Shown: one piece after another, positions 25,181 to 33,163 of the stretch | Numbering within the stretch: the first letter of the stretch is position 1 | How the letters are laid out: each line of letters starts with the position of its first letter | Source of the DNA: Myxococcales bacterium | Lineage (GTDB): Bacteria > Myxococcota_A > Polyangia > Fen-1088 | Assembly (NCBI GenBank): GCA_025350815.1 | Contig: JANXXE010000028.1 | Coordinates: 1 to 52,946, forward strand | Length of the DNA stretch: 52,946 nucleotides | Reading direction: 5' to 3' | The notes under the pieces: generated by a model | What the model was told of the DNA's origin: nothing | Seen by the model: only the letters and a program-made list of their open reading frames with translations | Databases searched by the model: none | Position numbers and translations under genes: made by a program

Positions 25181-26012
25181 GGCCAGGAGAATGATCTGGG
25201 CCACACTGGGGGCCGTCGTCGCGGCAGGGGCGTGCGGGCGATCGGCCAGCGTGACGAACCCGGACGCAGCAGCCATCGAGGACGCGGCGGTCGCGGACAG
25301 CGATGCGCCGATGGCCATGCTGGACAGCGGCGCCGAGACGTCAGGACCGGACAGCGCCACTGAAACACCCACACCGGATAGCGGCGCCCCGGTGATCGAC
25401 GCGCCTGTCACCAGCGATGTCGCCGGTTGCGCCGAGGCCAATGCCCGCGTGCTGGCCAGCCGTGCGGACGGATTTACCTACGCCTTCACACCGCCTGCGG
25501 GCGCGCCCATCAAGGGCACGGTGACCTCGGACATCGGGGAGTCGTATCTGAATCTGGCGTACGAAGAACCTTTGTCCGTCCTGTGGCCTGACGTCGACTC
25601 GCTGGACAAGACTCTTTTCATCCAGGAACCCCTGGACCCGACGTGCGATCCCTGCGCTCCCGCCTTCCAGGTAAGGCTACTGGTGCGCAACCTGGTGCCC
25701 ACCAGTTCCGCCACAGCCATCGCGCTGACGGACGCCAACGCCCAGCTTGCGCTGATACCAATTGGCACCCCGGCGCCATCCTGCGCGGCTGCGGCCGGTA
25801 AAACCTGGCTGCCCGTGGCACTGACGAAGGTGACGGGGATCCTGTCGCTGGGACACCTTGCGTCGCTGTGCACGCCGGAGATTCGCGGCACCTTGACGTG
25901 CACGCTGGACGCCGAGGGAACATTCCAGATTTCGGGCGTGGGACCGGAGGGCGAACGGTTGGACATCACGTCTGGCACCTTCCGAGCTGCCGACCAGCGC
26001 GCCTGTCGATAG
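25170..26012 (+). CDS. Lipoprotein with Asp/Ala/Pro-rich linker, unknown function
   Basis: 280 residues. The leader MSAEARRMIWATLGAVVAAGAC ends in a lipobox cysteine. A linker of about 65 residues dominated by D, A, P, S and T follows (DAAAIEDAAVADSDAP and similar), which is common in myxobacterial lipoproteins. The C-terminal domain (about residues 95-280) has regularly spaced cysteines (DPTCDPC, PSCAA, SLCTPE, TCTLD, ACR) that suggest disulphides; I recognise no family. I placed the start at ATG 25170, overlapping the NHL gene by 11 nt, because it supplies the arginines of the leader. ATG 25191 is a shorter option with AGGAGA too close to it. Confidence 0.78.
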   Translation: MSAEARRMIWATLGAVVAAGACGRSASVTNPDAAAIEDAAVADSDAPMAMLDSGAETSGPDSATETPTPDSGAPVIDAPVTSDVAGCAEANARVLASRADGFTYAFTPPAGAPIKGTVTSDIGESYLNLAYEEPLSVLWPDVDSLDKTLFIQEPLDPTCDPCAPAFQVRLLVRNLVPTSSATAIALTDANAQLALIPIGTPAPSCAAAAGKTWLPVALTKVTGILSLGHLASLCTPEIRGTLTCTLDAEGTFQISGVGPEGERLDITSGTFRAADQRACR

Positions 26013-26512
26013 GCAGGCTGCATCCGGCACCCGGACATCTGCCCGGCTGCGGCAATCCTGCCCGTGCCGATGCGAAGCCCTCACGGGAGCCCAAGCATCC
26101 GGTCGCTTCTGCTCCCACCCCGGCGGCGCTTCTCCCTCCGTTGGTTTGACCCGGCGAAGGTCAGGATGCGTCATCGGGCAAAAACCGCTCGCGGCCCCCG
26201 CGAGTGCACCTGACTCGCTACCATACCATTTGCTGGAAGGGATGTTCGCCTTGCTGACGGCGGAGTATTTGGCCGCGCGTGCTGGACGCGCCAGGCGAAA
26301 AGATTTCTTGGCGGCGCTCTCAAACGTTGCCGACGTCGAACCGGATGTTGCGGATCAACGCCGGTCACCAGTTAGCAAGGCAATACAGCGGACGGTGCGC
26401 AAAGCACCCCGCCGCTGAATCACTGATACGTGATGGCGATGGGGACAGCCTCGCTCTCGGTCTTCAGCCCTGCCAGAGCGCCGCGCCGCGCCGCGCCCCG
26501 ACTGGCATTGGA
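26013..26512. other. Intergenic region with one doubtful small ORF
   Basis: This 500-bp stretch between the lipoprotein and the second direct repeat has no convincing gene. A CTCGCGG/CCGCGAG hairpin lies at about 26189-26205 without a U-tract. The only frame of interest is 26242-26418, listed separately. Its sequence texture is less regular in codon use than the flanking genes, as expected for decayed DNA. Confidence 0.5.
26242..26418 (+). pseudogene. Possible remnant resembling a small antitoxin-like protein
   Basis: 58 codons from ATG 26242. The segment ARRKDFLAALSNVADVEPDVADQ loosely recalls the C-terminus of short type II antitoxins, which often contain a DFLxALxxVPDVEPxxxD pattern. This is a memory-based resemblance, not a search result. 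No toxin gene is adjacent, and the GGAAGG upstream is too close to act as a good Shine-Dalgarno. It may be a fragment left by the event that created the flanking repeats, or a chance ORF. Confidence 0.22.
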
Positions 26513-26544
26513 CGCGGTGTTTAAGCGGCCTCTGCGGACCGTTC
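26513..26544. repeat. Direct repeat, copy 2 (upstream of the ftsK promoter)
   Basis: CGCGGTGT, then TT, then the same 22-nt block as at 22270-22291. The sequence further upstream (GCCCCGACTG) also resembles the kinase 3' end (GCCGCGACTG at 22252-22261), so this copy looks derived from the kinase terminus. Confidence 0.85.
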
Positions 26545-26556
26545 GCAGAAAAAAAG

Positions 26557-26584
26557 TTGACGAGGCCAGATGTCTCACTAGTGT
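26557..26584 (+). promoter_or_regulatory. Candidate ftsK promoter
   Basis: TTGACG (26557-26562), a 16-bp spacer and TAGTGT (26579-26584), just downstream of an A-rich run. It predicts a leader of about 40 nt that includes the GAGAGGA Shine-Dalgarno 5 nt before ATG 26632. Confidence 0.6.
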
Positions 26585-26631
26585 GGTTATGTAGGTGCAA
26601 TATCCACTGCACCCGACACCGAGAGGACATC

Positions 26632-29394
26632 ATGGCAGTGAAGATCAAAAATGATGCACAGGGCAAAGGGCGCGAGATTGCGGGGATCTGTCTCCTCGGT
26701 CTCGGTATTTTCTCTGTACTTTCACTAGTTTCCCTACAGGCTGGCGCACGCCGAATGATGGGGCCGGGGGGCGAGGCGATGGCGTCGGGCCTGTACTCGC
26801 TGGCCGGCCTTGGCGCCTACCTGCTGGTGGGAGGCCTGCTGTTGGTGGCTTTTCGCTGCTTCCGGGGGCGGAATCTCCATGACGGGCTTGTCGAGATCTT
26901 CGGCGGCCTCGGGGTGCTGTTCTCGGTCGCGGTCCTTCTGCACCTGCCCTTTGCCGACAGGACGGTCCGATTGCACGGGCCGGGTGGGCTGCTTGGCCAG
27001 TGGCTGGGCGAGGTAACCGCCAGCTTCATTGGCGGGGTGGGGGCGGCGTTGGCAGCCGCGATGGTGCTTTCCATTTCTCTGCTGTTGATAACCAACGTCC
27101 GCGTCCACGAGGTTCTGGCGGTCGTGGGCTGGGCGATGTCGCACGTGGGGCACGGACTGGTCGTGGCGGGCAAGGCCTTCGGCCGGATGATCGTCGCGAT
27201 GTTTCCCGAGAAGGCCGAGCACGAGGACGTGGCGGCCGATTCCCATCACGACACGGAGGGGACGGTGCCGGCGGTTCTGTCGCCTCTTGATGATGGCGCC
27301 AGTGAGGCGGTCAAAGTGGGGCGTGTCCGGAGCGCGACCGAGGCCGTCGAGTCAGCCGAGGAAGAGGAACTGGAAGCGCGTCCCATGGATCCACGCGCCG
27401 AAGCGCGAAAAGCGATGGCGGCCGTGGTTGCCGAGGTGGCCGCCGCGGACTGTGCCGCGATGCCCGACGTCTTGTCGGGCCCGGTGGCCATCCAGGCGGC
27501 CCCGGAGGTCGAGGCAGGTGTTGACGATGCGCCCATCATTATTTCGTCGGTCCCCGAGCCGGCGGAAGAGCCCGCGGTCGTCGCCGCGCAGGAAAAGCCG
27601 GCAGATGCGGCGCCCATCATCGTCGAGCCGCTGTTTCGTACCCGGTTGCGCGAAGATCTGGAGAAGGCGCGCGAAGAAAAGGCCGCAGCGGCGAAGGCCG
27701 CCGAGGGGCCCGGGTTCATTCGCCTATCAGAAGGCGAGTTTCGCCTACCGTCGACGGATCTACTGGATTACGTCGCGCCGCCGGTGGGCAACCAGCTGGA
27801 TCGACCCGCGCTGTACGAGATGGCCGAGCGGGTCGAGCAGGCCATGGGCAACTACAGCGTGCGCGGCAAGGTCAAAGAGATCCTGATGGGTCCGGTCGTG
27901 ACGATGTACGAATTCGCGCCGGCGCCCGGGACGCGGACCGGCAAGATTGCGCAGCTCGAAAACGATCTGGCGATGGCGCTGGAGGCGCAGGCGGTGCGCA
28001 TCGTCGCGCCGATTCCCGGCAAGGCCGTGGTGGGCGTCGAGGTACCGAACAAGAACCGCGAGATGGTCTATCTGAAGGAGATTCTTGAGGACGAAAGCTT
28101 TGCCCATTCGGGCGCCAAGCTTCAGGTCTGCCTGGGCAAAGACACCAAGGGAGCGCCGGTCAGCGTGAACCTGGCCAAGATGCCGCACTTGCTGGTGGCC
28201 GGCACCACCGGGTCGGGCAAGTCGGTGGCGGTCAATGGGATGATCACCAGCATCCTTTACAACGCCTCGCCCGAGGACGTCCGTTTCATCATGGTCGATC
28301 CGAAGATGCTTGAGCTGTCGATCTACGAGGGCATTCCGCACCTGTTGCTTCCGGTGGTGACCGATCCGAAGAAGGCGAACCTGGCTTTGCGCTGGGCCGT
28401 CGAAGAGATGGAACGCCGCTACGAACTTCTGTCCAAGAGCGGCGTGCGCGACATCGCCAGTTACAACGCGCGCCTGGAAGCCGACAAGAAGAAAGCAGAC
28501 GGCAAGATCGCCAGTGAATTGGAGGAATCCGATTCGAAGCGCGGCAAGCGCCTGAAGGTCGTCGTCGCCGGTCCCGACGGTGTGGAACGCGAGGTCGAGG
28601 TCGACCCCGACGGCGACGCGGCGCCAACTGTGGCGGCCGATGGCGCGGTGGGGGAAGAACTGGCCGAGGAGATCTCGGCGCAGGCGGCGGCGGTACAGGC
28701 CAAGTCCGGCGAGGCGCCGGCGCGCAAGCTGCCGTACATCGTCATCGTCATCGACGAATTTGCCGACCTCATGATGGTGGCGCCGAAGGACGTCGAGACC
28801 TCGGTTGCGCGGCTGGCGCAGAAAGCGCGCGCCGCCGGGTTGCACCTGATTCTGGCCACGCAGCGTCCGTCGGTGGACGTCATCACCGGCCTCATCAAGG
28901 CGAATTTCCCAAGCCGCATCGCCCTGCAGGTGGCGTCGAAGATTGACTCGCGGACCATCCTCGACCAGCCGGGCGCCGAGACCTTGCTGGGCAACGGCGA
29001 CATGCTGTTTTCCGACCGAGGTACGAAACTGCGCCGCATCCACGGCGCCTTCCTCAGCGATGACGAGGTACACCGCGTGGTCGACTTCCTCAAGGTGCAG
29101 GCCAAGCCCGTCTACGACATGGAGATCCTCAAGCCGCGCGAGGAAGACGCGGAAGAGGGCGCGCCGCCGGCAGACGAATTTCACGACAACCTGTACGACC
29201 AGGCCGTCGCCATCGTGTGCGAGACCCGGCAGGCCAGCGTGTCATTCATCCAGCGCCGGCTGCAAATCGGCTACAACCGGTCTGCGCGCATGGTCGAGCA
29301 GATGGAGCGCGAAGGCATTGTCGGCCCCGCCAACGGGATCAAGCCGCGCGAGATCATTGCACAGGCGGGCGAGTACTTGACCGCCGCGTCCTGA
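26632..29394 (+). CDS. ftsK: FtsK/SpoIIIE-family DNA translocase
   Basis: 920 residues. Four N-terminal membrane segments (about residues 17-155) are followed by an Ala/Glu/Val-rich linker (about 190-350). The motor has a RecA-like core with Walker A GTTGSGKSV (about 523-531) and Walker B VIDEFADLMM (about 706-715), plus ATQRPSVDVITGLIKANFPSRIALQV and RTILDQPGAETLLGNGDML. The C-terminal gamma winged helix (about 855-920) recognises polar motifs and contains RRLQIGYNRSARMVEQMEREGIV. It moves DNA at the septum for chromosome-dimer resolution. A Shine-Dalgarno GAGAGGA fixes the start. Between Walker A and B the segment from about 615 to 700 is longer than in E. coli and is acidic/Ala-rich. Confidence 0.97.
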   Translation: MAVKIKNDAQGKGREIAGICLLGLGIFSVLSLVSLQAGARRMMGPGGEAMASGLYSLAGLGAYLLVGGLLLVAFRCFRGRNLHDGLVEIFGGLGVLFSVAVLLHLPFADRTVRLHGPGGLLGQWLGEVTASFIGGVGAALAAAMVLSISLLLITNVRVHEVLAVVGWAMSHVGHGLVVAGKAFGRMIVAMFPEKAEHEDVAADSHHDTEGTVPAVLSPLDDGASEAVKVGRVRSATEAVESAEEEELEARPMDPRAEARKAMAAVVAEVAAADCAAMPDVLSGPVAIQAAPEVEAGVDDAPIIISSVPEPAEEPAVVAAQEKPADAAPIIVEPLFRTRLREDLEKAREEKAAAAKAAEGPGFIRLSEGEFRLPSTDLLDYVAPPVGNQLDRPALYEMAERVEQAMGNYSVRGKVKEILMGPVVTMYEFAPAPGTRTGKIAQLENDLAMALEAQAVRIVAPIPGKAVVGVEVPNKNREMVYLKEILEDESFAHSGAKLQVCLGKDTKGAPVSVNLAKMPHLLVAGTTGSGKSVAVNGMITSILYNASPEDVRFIMVDPKMLELSIYEGIPHLLLPVVTDPKKANLALRWAVEEMERRYELLSKSGVRDIASYNARLEADKKKADGKIASELEESDSKRGKRLKVVVAGPDGVEREVEVDPDGDAAPTVAADGAVGEELAEEISAQAAAVQAKSGEAPARKLPYIVIVIDEFADLMMVAPKDVETSVARLAQKARAAGLHLILATQRPSVDVITGLIKANFPSRIALQVASKIDSRTILDQPGAETLLGNGDMLFSDRGTKLRRIHGAFLSDDEVHRVVDFLKVQAKPVYDMEILKPREEDAEEGAPPADEFHDNLYDQAVAIVCETRQASVSFIQRRLQIGYNRSARMVEQMEREGIVGPANGIKPREIIAQAGEYLTAAS

Positions 29395-29410
29395 GGCGGG
29401 ACGGTGAGAT

Positions 29411-30067
29411 GTGGGTGGGCTTTGGGGCACGTTGCCGATCTTCGCGGTGCTGGTCGCAGCGGCGCTGGTTGGTGTCGAGGCGAAAAAACCGGCTTTGTTC
29501 GCGGTCAGCAAGCCCACCGCCACGCTGTCCTTGTTGCTGGTCGTCGGTGCGACCCCGGGCGCCTTTGCATGGCAGGTTTCTGTCGGCCTGGTTTTGGCGG
29601 CGGTGGGTGACGCCGTTTTGATCAGCGACAAGCCTGCCGCCTTCGTGACCGGTCTCGTGTTGTTTCTGCTGGCGCACATCAGCTACGCGATCGGTTTCGC
29701 CACCGGAATGGCGCAGTCGGGGCGATTGCTGTCCATCGTGGCCGCCGCGCTGGTCGCGCTGGCGTCATCGGTGCTGGTACGGCGCCTGTGGCTGGGGCTG
29801 GGACCTTCGCTGCGTGGGCCGATGATTGCCTACGCCGCGGCCATCACCGCGATGGTGGGCGCGGCCTTCCTGTCGATCGGCGGTTCGTGGACCCCGAGGG
29901 TCACGGGGGCAGTCGCCGCGGGCGCTTTTCTTTTCTATGTGTCGGATGCGAACCTGGCCTGGAACCGTTTTGCGCGGGCGTACCCGCACGGGCAAACCGT
30001 GACCTTGTCGCTGTACTGGGCGGGCCAACTGGGTGTCGCACTCGCGGCGCGGTGGGCGCATGGATAG
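29411..30067 (+). CDS. YhhN/TMEM86-family lysoplasmalogenase-like membrane protein
   Basis: 218 residues with about eight membrane segments. Family signatures are LAAVGDAVLISDKPAAFVTGLVLFLLAHISYAIGF and, late, FLFYVSDANLAWNRFARAYPHGQTVTLSLYWAGQ, which match the conserved GDxxL and SDxxxAxxRF patterns. TMEM86B-type members hydrolyse the vinyl-ether bond of lysoplasmalogens. Myxobacteria make plasmalogens, so the assignment is plausible but untested here. The start is GTG 29411, 16 nt after ftsK. The gene overlaps the following acyltransferase by 8 nt. Confidence 0.85.
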   Translation: MGGLWGTLPIFAVLVAAALVGVEAKKPALFAVSKPTATLSLLLVVGATPGAFAWQVSVGLVLAAVGDAVLISDKPAAFVTGLVLFLLAHISYAIGFATGMAQSGRLLSIVAAALVALASSVLVRRLWLGLGPSLRGPMIAYAAAITAMVGAAFLSIGGSWTPRVTGAVAAGAFLFYVSDANLAWNRFARAYPHGQTVTLSLYWAGQLGVALAARWAHG

Positions 30068-30578
30068 TCGCCACAAAAGCCACGGGTCCGGCGCCTTTGC
30101 CCTGGCGGACTTTCGTTCCATCGGGGCGGACTGCGTCTTCGAGGCCGGCGTGCTGGTCTTTCATCCCCAGAACATCGTGCTGGGTCGCAATGTCTATGTC
30201 GGGCACCAAAGCATCCTCAAGGGCTATCACCGCAATGAAATGCGCATCGGAGACGAGACCTGGATCGGCCAGCAGTGTTTTTTCCATTCGGCAGGCGGCC
30301 TGACCATCGGCGCGCACGTCGGAATAGGGCCGGCGGTGAAGATCCTGACGTCGCAGCACGACGAGGCAGGGCGCGACACGCCGGTGCTGTTCTCGCCCAT
30401 CGTCACGGCCAAGGTGGTGATCGAAGACGACGCCGACATCGGCATCGGTGCCGTGATCTTGCCGGGCGTGACCGTCGGACGGGGCGCCGTCGTCGGGGCC
30501 GGGGCGGTGGTGACCCGAGACGTCCCCGCCTATGCAGTGGTGGCCGGCGTTCCGGCAAAGTTCGTGCGGCAACGATGA
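30060..30578 (+). CDS. Left-handed beta-helix (hexapeptide) acyltransferase
   Basis: 172 residues. Hexapeptide turns run through most of the sequence (VLGRNVYVGHQSIL, MRIGDETWIGQQCFF, LTIGAHVGIGPAVKILTSQHD, VVIEDDADIGIGAVILPGVTVGRGAVVGAGAVVTRDVPAYAVVAGVPAKFV). The ending VAGVPAKFVR is typical of maltose/galactoside O-acetyltransferase-like enzymes, and the His in the TSQHD loop is the likely catalytic base. The ATG at 30060 overlaps the previous gene, and the stop overlaps the glycosyltransferase start (ATGA). It probably acetylates a sugar in a polysaccharide or glycolipid pathway. Confidence 0.9.
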   Translation: MDSRHKSHGSGAFALADFRSIGADCVFEAGVLVFHPQNIVLGRNVYVGHQSILKGYHRNEMRIGDETWIGQQCFFHSAGGLTIGAHVGIGPAVKILTSQHDEAGRDTPVLFSPIVTAKVVIEDDADIGIGAVILPGVTVGRGAVVGAGAVVTRDVPAYAVVAGVPAKFVRQR

Positions 30579-31300
30579 CCGCGCCGCCCGAGACCTTGCC
30601 CCTGTCCCTGGTGGTATTCGCCTACAACGAGGTGGAAAACGTGCCGCCGGTGCTGGGTGCCATCGTGGCCTGGCTGCGGGGCCGCGGTGCGCCCTACGAA
30701 TTGCTGTTCGTCGATGACGGCAGTACGGATCGCACGGGCACAGCGGCCGATTCGGTGCTGGCGGGGGATCCGCACGCCCGGGTCTTGCGGCACAAGCTGA
30801 ACCGCGGCATCGGGGCTGCGTTGAAAACGGGCGTGCGCGCGGCAACCTTGCCCTGGGTCACCTTCCTGCCCTGCGATGGTCAGATCGCGCCGGCCGAACT
30901 GGACGTGCTGTGTGAGGCCGCCGTGCGAACGGGCGTGTCGACCGTTTTCTCGGTCTACCGTGCGCGCGACGACGGCTGGCAGCGGACGCTGATGTCCGCG
31001 GGGATCCGGACGATGATCCGGACCCTGTTCGGCGTAACCATGCACAGCGACGGGCCGTACCTGTTCCAGCGGGCGCTGTTCGACCCCGATCTGCTGGTGC
31101 CCGATTCGTTCTTTCTGAACTTTGAATTCCCCATCCGCGTGATGCGGGCCGGGACACCCTCGACGGTGGAGACCATCGAATGCCGGCCGCGCCTTTCGGG
31201 GCATAGCAAAAGTACGGGATTTGCGCGCGTCGCGGGCGTGACGCGGGACCTTTTGGGCCTGCGCCTGCGCCTGTCGTTACAGCCGTTCGTGTCGCGCTGA
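30575..31300 (+). CDS. Family 2 glycosyltransferase
   Basis: 241 residues, GT-A fold. The N-terminal LSLVVFAYNEVENVPPVL and the metal-binding ELLFVDDGSTDRT are typical of the DPM1-like/GT2 group, followed by NRGIGAALKTGVRAATLPWVTFLPCDGQ (a DxD-like position altered to CDGQ) and a C-terminal amphipathic segment. No membrane segments are evident. It is coupled to the acyltransferase gene by a 4-nt ATGA overlap. The donor and acceptor are unknown; a polyprenyl-phosphate acceptor is a possibility for this subgroup. Confidence 0.88.
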   Translation: MTAPPETLPLSLVVFAYNEVENVPPVLGAIVAWLRGRGAPYELLFVDDGSTDRTGTAADSVLAGDPHARVLRHKLNRGIGAALKTGVRAATLPWVTFLPCDGQIAPAELDVLCEAAVRTGVSTVFSVYRARDDGWQRTLMSAGIRTMIRTLFGVTMHSDGPYLFQRALFDPDLLVPDSFFLNFEFPIRVMRAGTPSTVETIECRPRLSGHSKSTGFARVAGVTRDLLGLRLRLSLQPFVSR

Positions 31301-31343
31301 ATGCCTGTGGCGGGTTGTCCGTCCAACCTGCCGAGGGATCGCG

Positions 31344-31349
31344 TAGATT
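31344..31349 (+). promoter_or_regulatory. -10 element TAGATT 7 nt before lolA
   Basis: TAGATT is followed by CACCGCC and ATG 31357. There is no Shine-Dalgarno sequence and no good -35. It gives lolA its own, apparently leaderless, transcript. Confidence 0.45.
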
Positions 31350-31356
31350 CACCGCC

Positions 31357-32022
31357 ATGTGGATGCCGACGTTGCTGCTGTCAGTGCTGGCCGTTCCCGC
31401 CCCCGCCGCGCCCGCGGGGCGCCTGGAATTGCGGGCGGTCGTTGACCGGATGCAGAAGCGCTACGAGCAGGCATCGGACTTTCACGCGCATTTTTCGCAG
31501 GCGCTGACCAATCCGACCTTCGGCCGCACGACGGTCTCGTCAGGCGAGGTTCAGGTGAAGAAGCCCGGGCGGATGCGCTGGGATTACGACAAGCCCGAGA
31601 AGAAAATGTACCTGGCGAACGGGCGCGCGCTGTGGATGTACGAACCGGACGAGCGGCAGGTCGTCAAGGCGGACCTCAAGACGTCGCAATTGCCGGCGGC
31701 GCTGTCCTTTCTGATGGGCAGCGGCAAGCTGGTGGACGAATTCGAAATCATTTTCGCCAAGGACATCCCCTTCGGCACCGCGACCGACTACAAGCTGTCG
31801 TTGAAGGCGAAGCAGCCGCAGTCGACTTACAAGTCGATCTACTTTCTGGTCGACCCCGAGACGTACCTGGTGAAGCAAAGCGTGCTTATCGACACGCAGG
31901 GGCTGATCAACGCCATTACCTTTTCGGACGTCAAAGTGAATTCCAAACTGGCGGACAGCCTGTTCAAGTGGTCGCCGCCGGCCGGCGTGCGCGTGATTGA
32001 CCCGGCGAAATCGACGCCGTAG
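31357..32022 (+). CDS. lolA: Outer-membrane lipoprotein carrier LolA
   Basis: Periplasmic chaperone that carries lipoproteins from LolCDE to the outer membrane. It has 221 residues with a signal peptide (MPTLLLSVLAVPAPAAPAG) and no lipobox. Family features are VVDRMQKRYEQASDFHAHFSQ, SSGEVQVKKPGRMRWDYDKPEKKMYLANGRALWMYEPDERQVVKADL, and FLMGSGKLVDEF. The conserved Arg in GRMRW lines the hydrophobic cavity. The start at ATG 31357 gives a clean leader; the frame opens 42 nt earlier. Its role fits the many lipoproteins encoded in the window. It ends 1 nt before the stop of the convergent phosphoesterase. Confidence 0.93.
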   Translation: MWMPTLLLSVLAVPAPAAPAGRLELRAVVDRMQKRYEQASDFHAHFSQALTNPTFGRTTVSSGEVQVKKPGRMRWDYDKPEKKMYLANGRALWMYEPDERQVVKADLKTSQLPAALSFLMGSGKLVDEFEIIFAKDIPFGTATDYKLSLKAKQPQSTYKSIYFLVDPETYLVKQSVLIDTQGLINAITFSDVKVNSKLADSLFKWSPPAGVRVIDPAKSTP

Positions 32023-32023
32023 T

Positions 32024-33106
32024 TCAGCGGCCGACGCCCAGCAGCGCCGTCACGCCTGCATGGTCCGACGGCCATAACCCCGACGGCGTGCGTTTGTCGG
32101 GGGCGGTGCCGACGATCGTCACGTCATCGATGCGCACGGAACCCTTGCTCAGAATCAGATCGACGCGCGTCATGGCGTTGAACGTCGGGCTGGTTATCTC
32201 CGTGCAGCAGGTGGGCGTGGTGTCGCCGGGGTGGCGTTTGGCGTAGGCGTCGCTGAACTTGCTGGTCAGATATTTGTAGCTGTGTGTGTCCGAGCCATTG
32301 CTGGCGCTGTTGAAGTCGCCCACAAGGATCATTTTCCCTGGCTGGTTGCCCAGCGCGGTAACCAACTCGTTCGCCTGCGCCTCCTGGAAGGCGGCCAGGA
32401 TCCCGCCGACTTCAAGGTGCGAATTGGCGAAGGTGAATTTCGCGCCGTCGAGGCTGATGTCGACTGTCTCGTAGCCGCGGATGATCTTGACGGGGACGCC
32501 CTTGCTGCCGGCTATCGTGATGTCCAGGCGATTCGCGAAGGTTTTGACCTGCGGGTTGGTATACGGAAGATCGTCGCGAATCAAGATCACATCCCGGTCG
32601 GTCATGCGCAGATCAAAGAGGCTGCCGTCGGCGGCCTTGCCCGGGGTCTCATTGTCGCTCAGCGCGGATTCGACCGCGACCTTGTAGTGCGCGCCCCGCG
32701 CCTGCAGCGCCGCCAGCAGAAGGTCCAGGAAATCGTATTCGACCTTGGTCGCGTTGATGGCCGGGGCGTCGAAGGAGAAATCGCTGGGGTTTTGCACGCG
32801 AAAGGATTCGACCTCTTGCAGGCCGACCAGATCCGGTTTTGCGGTGGCGATCTCGTCAGCGAATAACAGCACGCGCGCTGGGATGTCGCTGGCCTGCACG
32901 GCCTTCCAGAAAGTGGCGACGTTGTCGGGGATCTCGGCGGGGGTGTTCGACAACACGATGGCCACCAGTTCTGAGCCCAAGAAAAGATTTCGCGTCATCA
33001 CCTTCACCGGGCTGGTCGCGCCGGGTGCCAAGGGAGCTGCGCCGTCACCGCCACAGCCATGCAGGGCCAACGTCAGTGCGAGGGCAAACCAACCACGAAT
33101 CTTCAT
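32024..33106 (-). CDS. Endonuclease/exonuclease/phosphatase-fold lipoprotein
   Basis: 360 residues. The leader MKIRGWFALALTLALHGC ends in a lipobox. EEP-fold landmarks are VMTRNLFLGSEL, the catalytic Glu in KPDLVGLQEVE, FANSHLEVGG, VGDFNSASNGSDTH (catalytic Asp/Asn) and the terminal SDHAGVTALL (Asp-His pair). All key residues appear present, so it is probably active on an extracellular phosphodiester or phosphate ester such as nucleic acid or sphingomyelin-like lipid. TTGGCA-N17-CATTCT ends 6 nt before its ATG. The FadL-like gene upstream on the same strand ends 57 nt away. Confidence 0.9.
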   Translation of the reverse strand: MKIRGWFALALTLALHGCGGDGAAPLAPGATSPVKVMTRNLFLGSELVAIVLSNTPAEIPDNVATFWKAVQASDIPARVLLFADEIATAKPDLVGLQEVESFRVQNPSDFSFDAPAINATKVEYDFLDLLLAALQARGAHYKVAVESALSDNETPGKAADGSLFDLRMTDRDVILIRDDLPYTNPQVKTFANRLDITIAGSKGVPVKIIRGYETVDISLDGAKFTFANSHLEVGGILAAFQEAQANELVTALGNQPGKMILVGDFNSASNGSDTHSYKYLTSKFSDAYAKRHPGDTTPTCCTEITSPTFNAMTRVDLILSKGSVRIDDVTIVGTAPDKRTPSGLWPSDHAGVTALLGVGR

Positions 33107-33112
33107 GGCGGC

Positions 33113-33141
33113 AGAATGCCAACAGCCGGGCGCTATGCCAA
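33113..33141 (-). promoter_or_regulatory. Promoter for the phosphoesterase lipoprotein, near-leaderless
   Basis: Minus strand TTGGCA (33141-33136), a 17-bp spacer, CATTCT (33118-33113), then 6 nt to ATG 33106. The -35 differs from TTGACA at one base. No Shine-Dalgarno sequence. Confidence 0.55.
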
Positions 33142-33163
33142 ACGGCGACGACGTGTGCCGGCC

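Noticed and set aside
24149-25441. 430-codon minus-strand frame over the NHL gene
   Set aside because: Shadow of the repetitive NHL gene and the lipoprotein linker; no start context, no domain.
27760-29184. 474-codon minus-strand frame over ftsK
   Set aside because: Antisense shadow of an unmistakable FtsK motor; H/R-rich with no recognisable fold.
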